Of a stretch of DNA of 54,689 nucleotides, positions 37,287-44,684 are shown one piece after another. The notes beneath the pieces were generated by a model. That model was not told the origin of the DNA, ran no database searches, and was given only the letters and a program-made list of their open reading frames with translations. Origin of the DNA: Pseudactinotalea terrae (GTDB lineage Bacteria > Actinomycetota > Actinomycetes > Actinomycetales > Beutenbergiaceae). Each line of letters opens with the position of its first letter. Positions within the stretch are counted from its first letter, which is position 1. The DNA is taken from positions 1 to 54,689 of the forward strand of contig NZ_WNXZ01000011.1 in the NCBI RefSeq assembly GCF_009733845.1, in the 5' to 3' direction. The translations under genes and the position numbers were made by a program.

Positions 37287-38177
37287 ATGACCGCCGTGGG
37301 TGATGGCCTCGTCCTGGTCGACAAGCCCGCGGGGATCACCTCGCACGACGTCGTGGCGCGGGTTCGCCGGTTCGCCGGCACCAAGAAGGTCGGCCACGCC
37401 GGCACGCTCGATCCGATGGCGACCGGGCTGCTCCTGCTCGGCGTCAACCGCGCCACGCGGCTGCTGACCTACCTCGTCGGCGCCGACAAGACCTACCGCG
37501 CCACGATCCGGCTCGGCCAGAGCACCGTGACCGACGACGCCGAGGGTGAGGTCACGGCGAGCCCCGGCGTCGGTGACGTCGACGAGGCCGGCCTGAGCTC
37601 CGCCGTCGGAGATCTGACGGGGCGGATCGAGCAGGTCCCGAGCTCGGTCAGCGCGATCAAGGTCGACGGCAGGCGCTCCTACGCCCGTGTGCGCGCGGGG
37701 GAGGAGGTCGCGCTCGCGGCCCGACCGGTGACCATCCACTCCTTCGCCGTGCTGGCGTCGCGCCGTGAGGAGGTCGAGGGCACGCCTGTGCTCGACCTCG
37801 ACGTCGAGGTGCGCTGCTCCAGCGGCACCTACATCCGCGCCCTCGCGCGCGACCTCGGGACCGCGCTCGGCAGCGCCGGTCACCTCACCGCGCTGCGCCG
37901 CACCCACGTGGGGAGCTTCGCCGTCGAGGAGGCGGCGGGCTTGGAGGAGCTGGCCGACGGCGTCAGCCTCCTCGGGATGAGCGACGTCGCCAGACGCGTG
38001 CTCCCGGCCCGCGAGCTCACCGACGCCGAGACGATCGAGCTCCGCTTCGGCCGCGGTGTCGCTGCCTCGCGCTCCGAGGGCGTCGTCGCCGCCTTCGCGC
38101 CGGACGGGCACGTCGTGGCGCTGCTCACCGACAAGGGCGCTCAGGCCCGCCCCACGCTGGTCCTGGACCCCGCCTGA
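37287..38177 (+). CDS. truB: tRNA pseudouridine(55) synthase
   Basis: TruB (296 aa) makes pseudouridine 55 in the T-loop of tRNAs. The catalytic Asp is in KVGHAGTLDPMATG, and other motifs include LVDKPAGITSHDVV, ADKTYRATIRLG and EVRCSSGTYIRALARDLG. A C-terminal PUA-like region follows from about residue 225. It closes the rimP-truB cluster; ribF, its usual neighbour, is displaced by about 4.4 kb of accessory genes. Confidence 0.96.
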   Translation: MTAVGDGLVLVDKPAGITSHDVVARVRRFAGTKKVGHAGTLDPMATGLLLLGVNRATRLLTYLVGADKTYRATIRLGQSTVTDDAEGEVTASPGVGDVDEAGLSSAVGDLTGRIEQVPSSVSAIKVDGRRSYARVRAGEEVALAARPVTIHSFAVLASRREEVEGTPVLDLDVEVRCSSGTYIRALARDLGTALGSAGHLTALRRTHVGSFAVEEAAGLEELADGVSLLGMSDVARRVLPARELTDAETIELRFGRGVAASRSEGVVAAFAPDGHVVALLTDKGAQARPTLVLDPA

Positions 38178-38185
38178 GGTCGCGG

Positions 38186-39316
38186 TCAGTCGCGGGGGCC
38201 GGTGACGGTGCCCTGGAACACGCGGGTCTCGACGGCGGAGCCGGGGTCGATGCCCACGCTGCGCCACCAGGCGTCGAGCTCGGGGCTGCTGGCGCGCGCC
38301 ACGAGAGCGGCGTACTGGTCAGATGAGTGCGGGTGGTCGCCGCTCCAGGCGCCGATCACCTCGATCGCGCGCTCGGGGGCCCCGCCGATGCGTGCGACCG
38401 GGTCGAAGGGGTTCCGTACCGAGACGATCGTGGTGCCCTCGGGGATGTCGAAGTTGCCGCCACCGGCGCCGGTGGTGACGACCGAGGCGATGTCGTGGCG
38501 GGCGCGCACGTAGGGATCGGCGGCGAGGTCGAGCGCGGCGAAGCTGCTCTGGCTGTGCGTGGCCAGGTGGATCGGGACCCCCTCGGGGATCTCCTGCATC
38601 GACTCGAGCATGAGCTGCCGCAGGGGAGTGTCCTTGCCCGAGGCCGCACCGACAGCGCCATAGGCACCCATCGGGTTGCTGCCCTCGGTATCCATCGACC
38701 AGTCCTGCGTGCCAGGCACGTACATGAGCGCGACCTGGCTGCCGTCCGGTCGGGTGACGAGGTCGACCCGGACCGCGCCGTCGTGGTCGTACATCGCTGA
38801 CATGTCGTGGAGCATGTCGGCCGGGCTAGTGGGCAGTGCGTCGCGGATGCCGGCACCGGCGGTGATCTCGGTGACCACCGTGCGATCGGCCCGGACATCG
38901 GCGACCCCGACGAGGTGGTCCACCAGCCGTGGTCCCGCCAGTGCCCCGAGGATCGTGCCCACGGGGCCGCCGATCGCACCCCCGAGCAGCCCGAGGATGG
39001 CGCGGCCCGCGCCGCGTGCCCAGCCGGCCTCCCGCGCCTCACGGGCGTCGTTGCTCGCGTTCTCCTGCTCGTTCGCCTCCCGCGCGACCTGGTCCGACGC
39101 GGCAGCGAGCCCGGCGCTGACATCGCGGAGCGCTGGAGTGAGGTGGCGCTGCCAGGCCTCGGAGAACCGCAGGTGGTCCGGCCCGGTCCACGCGAACACC
39201 GTCAGGCAGCGGTCGAGGCCGGTCGCGATCTCCTGCAGCTGCTCGGCGCCCGCGCCGGCCGCGGCCGACCAGTCGCGCAGCGCCGCCAGATCGGCGCCGT
39301 GGCTGACGGCGGTCAT
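38186..39316 (-). CDS. WXG-type N-terminus fused to lipase-like alpha/beta hydrolase
   Basis: This 376-aa protein has three parts. Residues 1-98 are helical with W43-T-G45, resembling the W-x-G hairpin of WXG100/ESX proteins. Residues 103-128 form a Gly zipper (LGLLGGAIGGPVGTILGALAG) that may insert in membranes. Residues 190-376 resemble a lipase-like hydrolase: oxyanion-type VPGT (200-203), nucleophile elbow THSQS with Ser255, Asp305 in NPFDPVA, and His328 or His330. The elbow lacks the two glycines of G-x-S-x-G. Its ATG overlaps the stop of the upstream gene (TCAT on the plus strand). A type VII secreted effector is a reasonable inference; no secretion genes are in the window. Confidence 0.7.
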   Translation of the reverse strand: MTAVSHGADLAALRDWSAAAGAGAEQLQEIATGLDRCLTVFAWTGPDHLRFSEAWQRHLTPALRDVSAGLAAASDQVAREANEQENASNDAREAREAGWARGAGRAILGLLGGAIGGPVGTILGALAGPRLVDHLVGVADVRADRTVVTEITAGAGIRDALPTSPADMLHDMSAMYDHDGAVRVDLVTRPDGSQVALMYVPGTQDWSMDTEGSNPMGAYGAVGAASGKDTPLRQLMLESMQEIPEGVPIHLATHSQSSFAALDLAADPYVRARHDIASVVTTGAGGGNFDIPEGTTIVSVRNPFDPVARIGGAPERAIEVIGAWSGDHPHSSDQYAALVARASSPELDAWWRSVGIDPGSAVETRVFQGTVTGPRD

Positions 39317-39828
39317 CGCAGCAGCCCGTCCACACGATCGGCCAGCTGCGGACCGGGCTCGACGGCGGTGATCTCGGCGTCGGCGAGCGCGACCATCACA
39401 CGCGCCCGCTGACCGACGCTGCTCGCGAGCGCCGCCACCGCGGCACCGGGCGTGGTGGCCGCGTCGAGGGCCGCCACCTCGACCGCCGCCCCGGCGGGCG
39501 CGAGGAGCAGCACCCGGTCGGCACCGACCGCGAGCAGTGCGGCCAGCCCCTGCTCGTCGCCGACCGAGATCAGTGCCGTTGCCGAGGTCAGCGCATCGCC
39601 GACGACGGCGGACTCGCCGCGGGGGAGCACCTCGCCTCTGCGTTCCTGGGCTCGCCCGTCGGCGAGCAGGTCCTCGAGGACGCTCGCCTCCGGCGACCGG
39701 TCGGGCAGCGGCAGCGGCAGGTCTAGCGCCGCGGCGACCAAGGTCGCCGGCCTGCCGGGTCGCAGCGACAGCAGCCAGGAGAGCTCCGCCGTCGAGATCC
39801 TCGTCGCGGCGACCGGGGTGGAGGACAT
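39313..39828 (-). CDS. Partner protein of the WXG-lipase, weakly EspG-like
   Basis: A 171-aa protein without signal or membrane helix. Its N-terminal half, ISTAELSWLLSLRPGRPATLVAAALDLP then SVLEDLLADGRAQERRGEVLPRGESAVVGDAL, has the order of features seen at the start of EspG-type ESX chaperones, but it is shorter (about 280 aa in EspG) and the match is by pattern only. It overlaps the downstream WXG-lipase gene by 4 nt (ATGA), so the two products are made together; a chaperone or immunity role is possible. The start ATG at 39828 was taken as the most plausible; an upstream in-frame extension would reach into the PadR promoter region. Treat the function as unknown. Confidence 0.55.
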   Translation of the reverse strand: MSSTPVAATRISTAELSWLLSLRPGRPATLVAAALDLPLPLPDRSPEASVLEDLLADGRAQERRGEVLPRGESAVVGDALTSATALISVGDEQGLAALLAVGADRVLLLAPAGAAVEVAALDAATTPGAAVAALASSVGQRARVMVALADAEITAVEPGPQLADRVDGLLR

Positions 39829-39919
39829 GCGACCGACGGTACGGACGCGGCCGTCGTCCCCACCAGAGGTGACCAGGCGGAAACTTCCGCGGCCGTGGCA
39901 TCTGACAGCGCGACGCGTG

Positions 39920-39948
39920 TTGACATCCGATACAGTGTCGATATATCG
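39920..39948 (+). promoter_or_regulatory. PadR gene promoter with two palindromic operators
   Basis: TTGACA (39920-39925) is followed, 16-17 bp on, by TATATC (39942-39947). Two overlapping palindromes cover the spacer and -10: CGATACAGTGTCG (39928-39940, one mismatch) and CGATATATCG (39939-39948, perfect). Autorepression by the PadR protein is the likely reading. Confidence 0.65.
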
Positions 39949-39974
39949 TGAGTGCATCGCGAAAGGAGACACAC

Positions 39975-40667
39975 ATGCGATTCACAGACCACAACAGCGC
40001 CGGGGACAGCGCGCCGCGTCGCGGTCGCCGCCGCCCCAGCTTCGGCGACGCGGTGGGCCCCGGCTTCGTGCACAGGGCGTTCGACGACCAGGATGCCGAG
40101 GAGGGCGACAGGCCGCGTCGCGGCCGGGGCCGCGGCCGAGGCGGGCCGGGCTTCGGGCCGGGGTTCGGCCCCGGCTTCGGACCGGGAGGACATCGCGGCC
40201 GTCGTGGCCGAGGGCGACCGCGCGGTGACGTGCGTGCGGCGATCCTGCTCCTGCTGGAGGAGGGGCCGCGGCACGGCTACCAGCTGATCCAGGACATCGC
40301 CGAGCGTTCCGACGGGGCATGGACCCCGAGTGCGGGGTCGATCTACCCCACGCTGCAGGTTCTCGAGGACGAGGGGCTCGTGACCATCGAGCCCGTCGAT
40401 GGCCGCAAGACCGCCTCGCTGACCGAGGCCGGCGGGACCTATGTCAACGAGAACCGTGAGCGCCTCGGCAGTCCCTGGGAGCAGCCGGAGGGGGAGGGCG
40501 GCGAGACCGTCTTCGCCCTGCGCGAGGCGATGATGGGGCTGGCCGAGGCCAGCAAGCAGGTGTTCCGGGTCGGCACGCCCGACCAGCAGAAGCGGGCGGC
40601 CCAGGCGCTGACCGACGCGCGCACCGCCGTCTACCGCATCCTCGCCGAGGACGGCTCGGCCGACTGA
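39975..40667 (+). CDS. PadR-family regulator with R/G-rich N-terminal tail
   Basis: This 230-aa regulator has a PadR winged helix from about residue 85 (RGDVRAAILLLLEEGPRHGYQLIQDIAE, GSIYPTLQVLEDEGLVT) and a helical dimerisation region at about 170-225. The first 84 residues are disordered and rich in Arg and Gly, with a repeated GPGF motif (three GPGF copies near residues 57-69). ATG 39975 follows AAAGGAG by 6 nt; the upstream in-frame start has no ribosome binding site. The operator at 39928-39948 points to autoregulation. Direct targets could include the divergent WXG-lipase operon or the downstream lipoprotein. Confidence 0.9.
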   Translation: MRFTDHNSAGDSAPRRGRRRPSFGDAVGPGFVHRAFDDQDAEEGDRPRRGRGRGRGGPGFGPGFGPGFGPGGHRGRRGRGRPRGDVRAAILLLLEEGPRHGYQLIQDIAERSDGAWTPSAGSIYPTLQVLEDEGLVTIEPVDGRKTASLTEAGGTYVNENRERLGSPWEQPEGEGGETVFALREAMMGLAEASKQVFRVGTPDQQKRAAQALTDARTAVYRILAEDGSAD

Positions 40668-40694
40668 CACCGCACGTCGTACGGCGTGAGACCC

Positions 40695-40721
40695 AGGCCG
40701 CTCGGATTGACCGGGCGGCCT
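40695..40721 (+). terminator. Terminator after the PadR gene
   Basis: AGGCCG-CTCGG (40695-40705) pairs with CCGGG-CGGCCT (40711-40721) around an ATTGA loop, giving an 11-bp stem with one G-U pair, followed by TCGTCG. It isolates the PadR gene from the lipoprotein gene. Confidence 0.7.
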
Positions 40722-40770
40722 TCGTCGCCTACGGTGAGAAAACGATTACTGGCGAAGGCGGGGCGAACGT

Positions 40771-42504
40771 ATGACCACTCGATCCCGCGCGCGCACTGCG
40801 GCTGCACCGCTCGCGGCCGCCGCGCTCGCCCTCGGAGCGTGCACCTCGGAGTCGCCGACAGGGGAGCCGCCGCCGGCCGACCCGCACGCGCCGACGTCGA
40901 CCACCTTCGCCACGATCGACATCCCGTACCACTCGAGCGTCGCGACCGACAGCGACGGTGACCTGTGGCCGGCCGCCTGGGCCGACGACGGCTACCTCTA
41001 CACCGCCAACGGCGACGGCCGCGGGTTCTCGACCGCGGCGTTCGCCGACATCGTCGTCAACCGCGTGGACGGCACGCCCGAGGAGGGGCTGACCGGCATG
41101 CGGCTCGCATCAGGCGCCGCCGTCGCGCCGCTGTGGTCCGACCCGGCCGAGTACAACCGCAAGCCCACCGGGATGGTCGCCGTCGACGGTGACGGCGACG
41201 GCCGCGACGAGCTCTACTTGGCCGTCCAGGACCTGCGCATGAAGCCGGCCGCGCTCGCGTTCAACGACGCACCGGCGGCGACGATCGTCCGCTCGGACGA
41301 CTACGGCCGCACCTGGACCTGGGCGGACGAGCCGATGTTCTCGGACTACGTCTTCACCACCGTGATGTTCCTCGATCTTGGCCAGAGCAACGGCCTGGCG
41401 GCCGCGGTGGAGCCCGGTGGTGAGGAGTATGTCTACGCCTACGGCCTGGACAACAACTGGCGCGACTCCTTCAGCGACACGGTGCCCGATCCCGTGGACC
41501 TCTACCTCGCGCGGGTGCCGGCGAGCTCCATCCAGGACCGCTCCGCCTGGGAGTTCTTCGCGGGCGCCGAGGGTGAGGCGCCGCGGTGGTCCGCCGAGAT
41601 CGAGGAGCGCGTCGCGGTGCTGCACGACGAGCGCCGTGTCTACCAGGACCTCTCCGTCGACGGGCCGCGGAGCTCGACCGTGATCTCGCAGGGCGGGATC
41701 GTCTACGACGCCCCGATCGACCGGTACCTGTACACCTCCTGGACCGAGTTCACGTGGGAGCTCTACGAGTCCTCGGCGCCCTGGGGTCCCTGGGAGCTGT
41801 TCGCCCGGCGCGACTTCGGGCCGTACCCCTGGTACGGCGCCGAGAACCCGGCCGGCTGGGTCAACGGCGGCTACGCCGTCACCACGCCGTCGAAGTTCAT
41901 CTCCGCGGACGGCCTGCACCTGTGGGCGCAGGCCAACTGGTTCGTGGGCGCCGCCGGCCCGGGCGAGCTCACCACCTATCACTACGCCCTGCGCCCGATC
42001 GCGCTGACCCTGCGCGATCCCGAGGCCGCGCCGTTCGAGCCCGAGCCGGGCACCGACCTCACCGACCCGGCGACCGGCAGCGGCGCGGTGGTCGTCGACA
42101 CGCACGCGCGCTACGGCAACATCGGTGCGCTGACCGATGACAACCCGACCACGGCCGTCTCCTCGTGGAACGGGACCTCGAAGCTGCGCGACCAGTGGGG
42201 CATCGAGCTCCCGCACCCCGTCGTGATCGATGAGGTGGTCATGGTTCCCGGCCCCACGCCCGACGACGGCGGCTGGTTCGAGGGCGTCCCCGCCGTCGAG
42301 GTGCGCATCGACGGTGTCTGGAGCGCCCTCGGGGGCGTCACCGTCTCGCCCGCGTACCCTGGCGACGCCAGCGCGGCCGACGAGGCCGAGTACCGGTTCA
42401 CGTTCGAGCCGGTGGCGGTCGACGGCGTCAGGATCGCGGGGACGCCCGGCGGGTCCGGCTGCTACACGACGATCGCCGAGCTCGAGGTCCTCTCCGCGGG
42501 ATGA
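40771..42504 (+). CDS. Secreted DUF4185-like lipoprotein with Asp-box and discoidin-like end
   Basis: This 577-aa secreted lipoprotein has a signal ending LGAC (Cys at about residue 24) and a long mature part. WPAAWADDGYLYTANGDGRGF resembles DUF4185-type proteins, and SDDYGRTW fits the Asp-box S-x-D-x-G-x-T-W found in sialidases and other beta-propellers. The C-terminal third (from about 430, GNIGALTDDNPTTAVSSWNGTSKLRDQWGIELP to TIAELEVLSAG) looks like an F5/8-type (discoidin) carbohydrate-binding domain. A role in binding or processing extracellular glycans is plausible, but no enzyme class is assigned. It is preceded by a terminator and has its own promoter region. Confidence 0.75.
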   Translation: MTTRSRARTAAAPLAAAALALGACTSESPTGEPPPADPHAPTSTTFATIDIPYHSSVATDSDGDLWPAAWADDGYLYTANGDGRGFSTAAFADIVVNRVDGTPEEGLTGMRLASGAAVAPLWSDPAEYNRKPTGMVAVDGDGDGRDELYLAVQDLRMKPAALAFNDAPAATIVRSDDYGRTWTWADEPMFSDYVFTTVMFLDLGQSNGLAAAVEPGGEEYVYAYGLDNNWRDSFSDTVPDPVDLYLARVPASSIQDRSAWEFFAGAEGEAPRWSAEIEERVAVLHDERRVYQDLSVDGPRSSTVISQGGIVYDAPIDRYLYTSWTEFTWELYESSAPWGPWELFARRDFGPYPWYGAENPAGWVNGGYAVTTPSKFISADGLHLWAQANWFVGAAGPGELTTYHYALRPIALTLRDPEAAPFEPEPGTDLTDPATGSGAVVVDTHARYGNIGALTDDNPTTAVSSWNGTSKLRDQWGIELPHPVVIDEVVMVPGPTPDDGGWFEGVPAVEVRIDGVWSALGGVTVSPAYPGDASAADEAEYRFTFEPVAVDGVRIAGTPGGSGCYTTIAELEVLSAG

Positions 42505-42582
42505 TCGGGCCTGATTCGTCACCCGGTGGCCCGCGGTGGCAGGCTGGCCCGCGGCAGCGATGACAACGAGCGAGGGTAACGG

Positions 42583-43548
42583 GTGCAGGTCTGGCACGAA
42601 ATCGATGAGGTCCCTGCTGAGCTGCGCGCCAGCGTCGCCACGATCGGGAACTTCGACGGCGTCCACCTCGGGCACCGCGCCGTGCTCGGTGTCACGATCG
42701 CCGCGGCCCGCGCCGTGGAGGCCAGCGCGGTCGCCGTCACGTTCGAGCCGCACCCTGCCGCCGTGCACCGACCGGACGCCTCGCCGGTGCTGCTCACCGG
42801 GCCCGAGGACCGCCTCGAGCTCCTCGCCGAGACCGGCCTCGACGGCGTGCTCGTGATCGCCTACGACCTCGACTTCGCGCGGCTGACCCCGCGCGAGTTC
42901 GTCTCCCGCTACCTGGTCGACGCGCTCAAGGTGCGCCGTGTCGTCGTCGGCGAGGACATCCGGTTCGGACTGGAGAACTCGGGCGACCGCGAGACCATGC
43001 GCGAGCTGGGGGAGGAGCTGGGCTTCGCCGTCGACGTGGTCCACGACATCGAGGCCGCCGGCACGCGGCGGCGTTGGTCCTCCACGTGGGTGCGCGAGCT
43101 CCTCGCCGCCGGTGACGTGGCGCAGGCGGCCGCCGTGCTCGGCCGCCCGCACCGGATGCGCGGCGTCGTGGTGCACGGGGAGGCGCGCGGTCGGGAGCTG
43201 GGGTTCCCGACGGCGAACCTGGCCCCGACCTCGTCGGGCACCGTTCCCGCCGACGGCGTGTACGCCGGATGGCTCTGGCGTGGTTGGGGCACGCCCGACG
43301 CCGTGCGGCTGCCGGCCGCGATCTCGGTCGGCACCAACCCGACCTTCGACGGCGAGGTGCGCCAGGTCGAGGCCCACGTGCTCGGGCGCACCGACCTCGA
43401 CCTGTACGACGAGGAGGTCGTGGTCGAGTTCACGCACCACCTGCGGCCGACCCTGAAGTTCGAGGGCATCGAGCCGCTGGTGGGGCAGATGCACGCCGAC
43501 GTCGCCCAGGCTGCCGACCTGCTGGGCGTGAGGCGCCCGATCGGGTGA
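42583..43548 (+). CDS. ribF: Bifunctional riboflavin kinase/FAD synthetase
   Basis: This 321-aa enzyme converts riboflavin to FMN and FMN to FAD. The adenylyltransferase N-terminus has ATIGNFDGVHLGHRAVLG and TFEPHPAAVH. The riboflavin kinase C-terminus has GRELGFPTANLAPTSSG, VGTNPTFDG and VEFTHHLRPTLKFEG. The GTG start at 42583 follows GAGGG by about 6 nt. Its end overlaps a GNAT gene by 4 nt (GTGA). Confidence 0.95.
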   Translation: MQVWHEIDEVPAELRASVATIGNFDGVHLGHRAVLGVTIAAARAVEASAVAVTFEPHPAAVHRPDASPVLLTGPEDRLELLAETGLDGVLVIAYDLDFARLTPREFVSRYLVDALKVRRVVVGEDIRFGLENSGDRETMRELGEELGFAVDVVHDIEAAGTRRRWSSTWVRELLAAGDVAQAAAVLGRPHRMRGVVVHGEARGRELGFPTANLAPTSSGTVPADGVYAGWLWRGWGTPDAVRLPAAISVGTNPTFDGEVRQVEAHVLGRTDLDLYDEEVVVEFTHHLRPTLKFEGIEPLVGQMHADVAQAADLLGVRRPIG

Positions 43549-44111
43549 GCCCCGCCGTCGAGATCCGCCGGTACGACGGCGAGGCGATCCGCGCGGACAC
43601 GGCGCTCCGCGCACGGCTGGGCGAGATCTTCGTCGAGGCGTTCACCGAGCCGCCCCACCACGAGGACCCGGTGCGGGCAGGGCAGTGGGCGGAGGGCAAG
43701 TTGGTGCAGCACGCCGGCTACCCCGGTTTCCGGCTGGTCGCCGCGCTGCAGGCGGGGAGGGTGGTCGGCTTCGCGTACGGGCTGCTCGGCGCGGACGACC
43801 AGTGGTTCACCCAGACGCTTCGGCAGCGGCTCCCGGCGGCGGTGGCCCAGGGCTGGCTGGGCGGGCACGGAGAGCTGGTGGAGCTCGCCGTGACGAGCGG
43901 TGCGCGCGGACGTGGGCTGGGCCGGCTGCTGCACGACGCCACGGTCGAGGACCTGCGTGCGGTCGGGGCCCGCACGGCGTTGCTCGTGGTCGATGCCGAG
44001 GCGCACGCGGCCCGTGCCCTGTACAGCGCCTCCGGATGGGTGCACGTCGCGGAGATCGCGCCCGGATCGCACCTCCTGGGGCGCAGATTCACCGATCCCG
44101 AGCCCGGCTGA
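43545..44111 (+). CDS. GNAT family N-acetyltransferase
   Basis: This 188-aa GNAT protein overlaps ribF by GTGA and is probably translationally coupled to it. The domain has RVVGFAYGLLG, then the acetyl-CoA loop GARGRGLGRLLHDATVEDL and ARALYSASGWVHVAEI. The substrate cannot be told. It ends 95 nt before rpsO; the in-between region carries TAGTCT (44112-44117), a likely -10 for rpsO. Confidence 0.85.
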   Translation: MSPAVEIRRYDGEAIRADTALRARLGEIFVEAFTEPPHHEDPVRAGQWAEGKLVQHAGYPGFRLVAALQAGRVVGFAYGLLGADDQWFTQTLRQRLPAAVAQGWLGGHGELVELAVTSGARGRGLGRLLHDATVEDLRAVGARTALLVVDAEAHAARALYSASGWVHVAEIAPGSHLLGRRFTDPEPG

Positions 44112-44117
44112 TAGTCT
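44112..44117 (+). promoter_or_regulatory. -10 element of rpsO
   Basis: TAGTCT lies about 90 nt before GTG 44207, leaving a leader long enough for S15 autoregulation. Confidence 0.45.
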
Positions 44118-44206
44118 GAGCGCTGCCGTTCGATCGGCCGCGGTCTCGTCATGCCCGGGTGAACCAGCCCCGGTGCTCCGCGCAACGATTCTCTGAAGGA
44201 GAACCA

Positions 44207-44476
44207 GTGGCCCTGGATTCAGCCGTCAAGCAGCAGATCATCGCCGAGTACGCCACGACCCCGGGCGACACGGGCTCTCCCGAGGTGCAGATCGCGCTGC
44301 TCAGCAAGCGCATCACCGACCTCACCGAGCACTTCAAGGACCACAAGCACGACCACCACAGCCGTCGTGGTCTGCTCCTCCTCGTCGGTCAGCGTCGCCG
44401 TCTTCTCGGCTACCTGCGCGACGTCGACATCGAGCGCTACCGCTCGCTCATCGAGCGGCTCGGCCTGCGCCGATAG
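44207..44476 (+). CDS. rpsO: 30S ribosomal protein S15
   Basis: S15 (89 aa) binds 16S rRNA early in 30S assembly. The sequence is typical: [29 protein letters not shown], then [25 protein letters not shown] and IERLGLRR. The GTG at 44207 has AAGGAGA (44196-44202) at 4 nt. A strong terminator follows it before pnp. Confidence 0.97.
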   Translation: MALDSAVKQQIIAEYATTPGDTGSPEVQIALLSKRITDLTEHFKDHKHDHHSRRGLLLLVGQRRRLLGYLRDVDIERYRSLIERLGLRR

Positions 44477-44483
44477 CGCTCAC

Positions 44484-44522
44484 ACCGGCTCGGACCCTCC
44501 TCGGGTCCGGGCCGGTTCTTGT
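44484..44522 (+). terminator. Intrinsic terminator after rpsO
   Basis: Outer stem ACCGGC (44484-44489)/GCCGGT (44511-44516) and inner stem CGGACCC (44491-44497)/GGGTCCG (44503-44509) form a 13-bp hairpin with one mismatch and loop TCCTC, followed by TCTTGT. It is the best terminator in the window. Confidence 0.85.
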
Positions 44523-44564
44523 GTCGCACCACGCGGCACCGCATCACCCACAACACGAATACCA

Positions 44565-44599
44565 CCACTGCCCGCCGGACCCGCGGTCCTCGGTAGTGG
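44565..44599 (+). promoter_or_regulatory. Hairpin in the pnp leader
   Basis: CCACT (44565-44569) pairs with AGTGG (44595-44599), enclosing a perfect GGACC (44577-44581)/GGTCC (44585-44589) stem. A hairpin in the rpsO-pnp spacer is an RNase III processing site in E. coli and Streptomyces and mediates PNPase autoregulation in E. coli; the same role here is inference. Confidence 0.5.
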
Positions 44600-44684
44600 C
44601 TCCCGGAGCGGGCTTGTCCCGGATCCGTGGGCCTCGATCGATGACCACGTGAAGCCCGGGGGCCGAACACGAAGGAGGGCACCC

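Noticed and set aside
38186-39994. A 602-aa reading through the WXG-lipase gene and its upstream neighbour
   Set aside because: The part before 39316 is Arg/Ala-rich out-of-frame translation of the partner gene; the ATGA overlap shows two separate genes.
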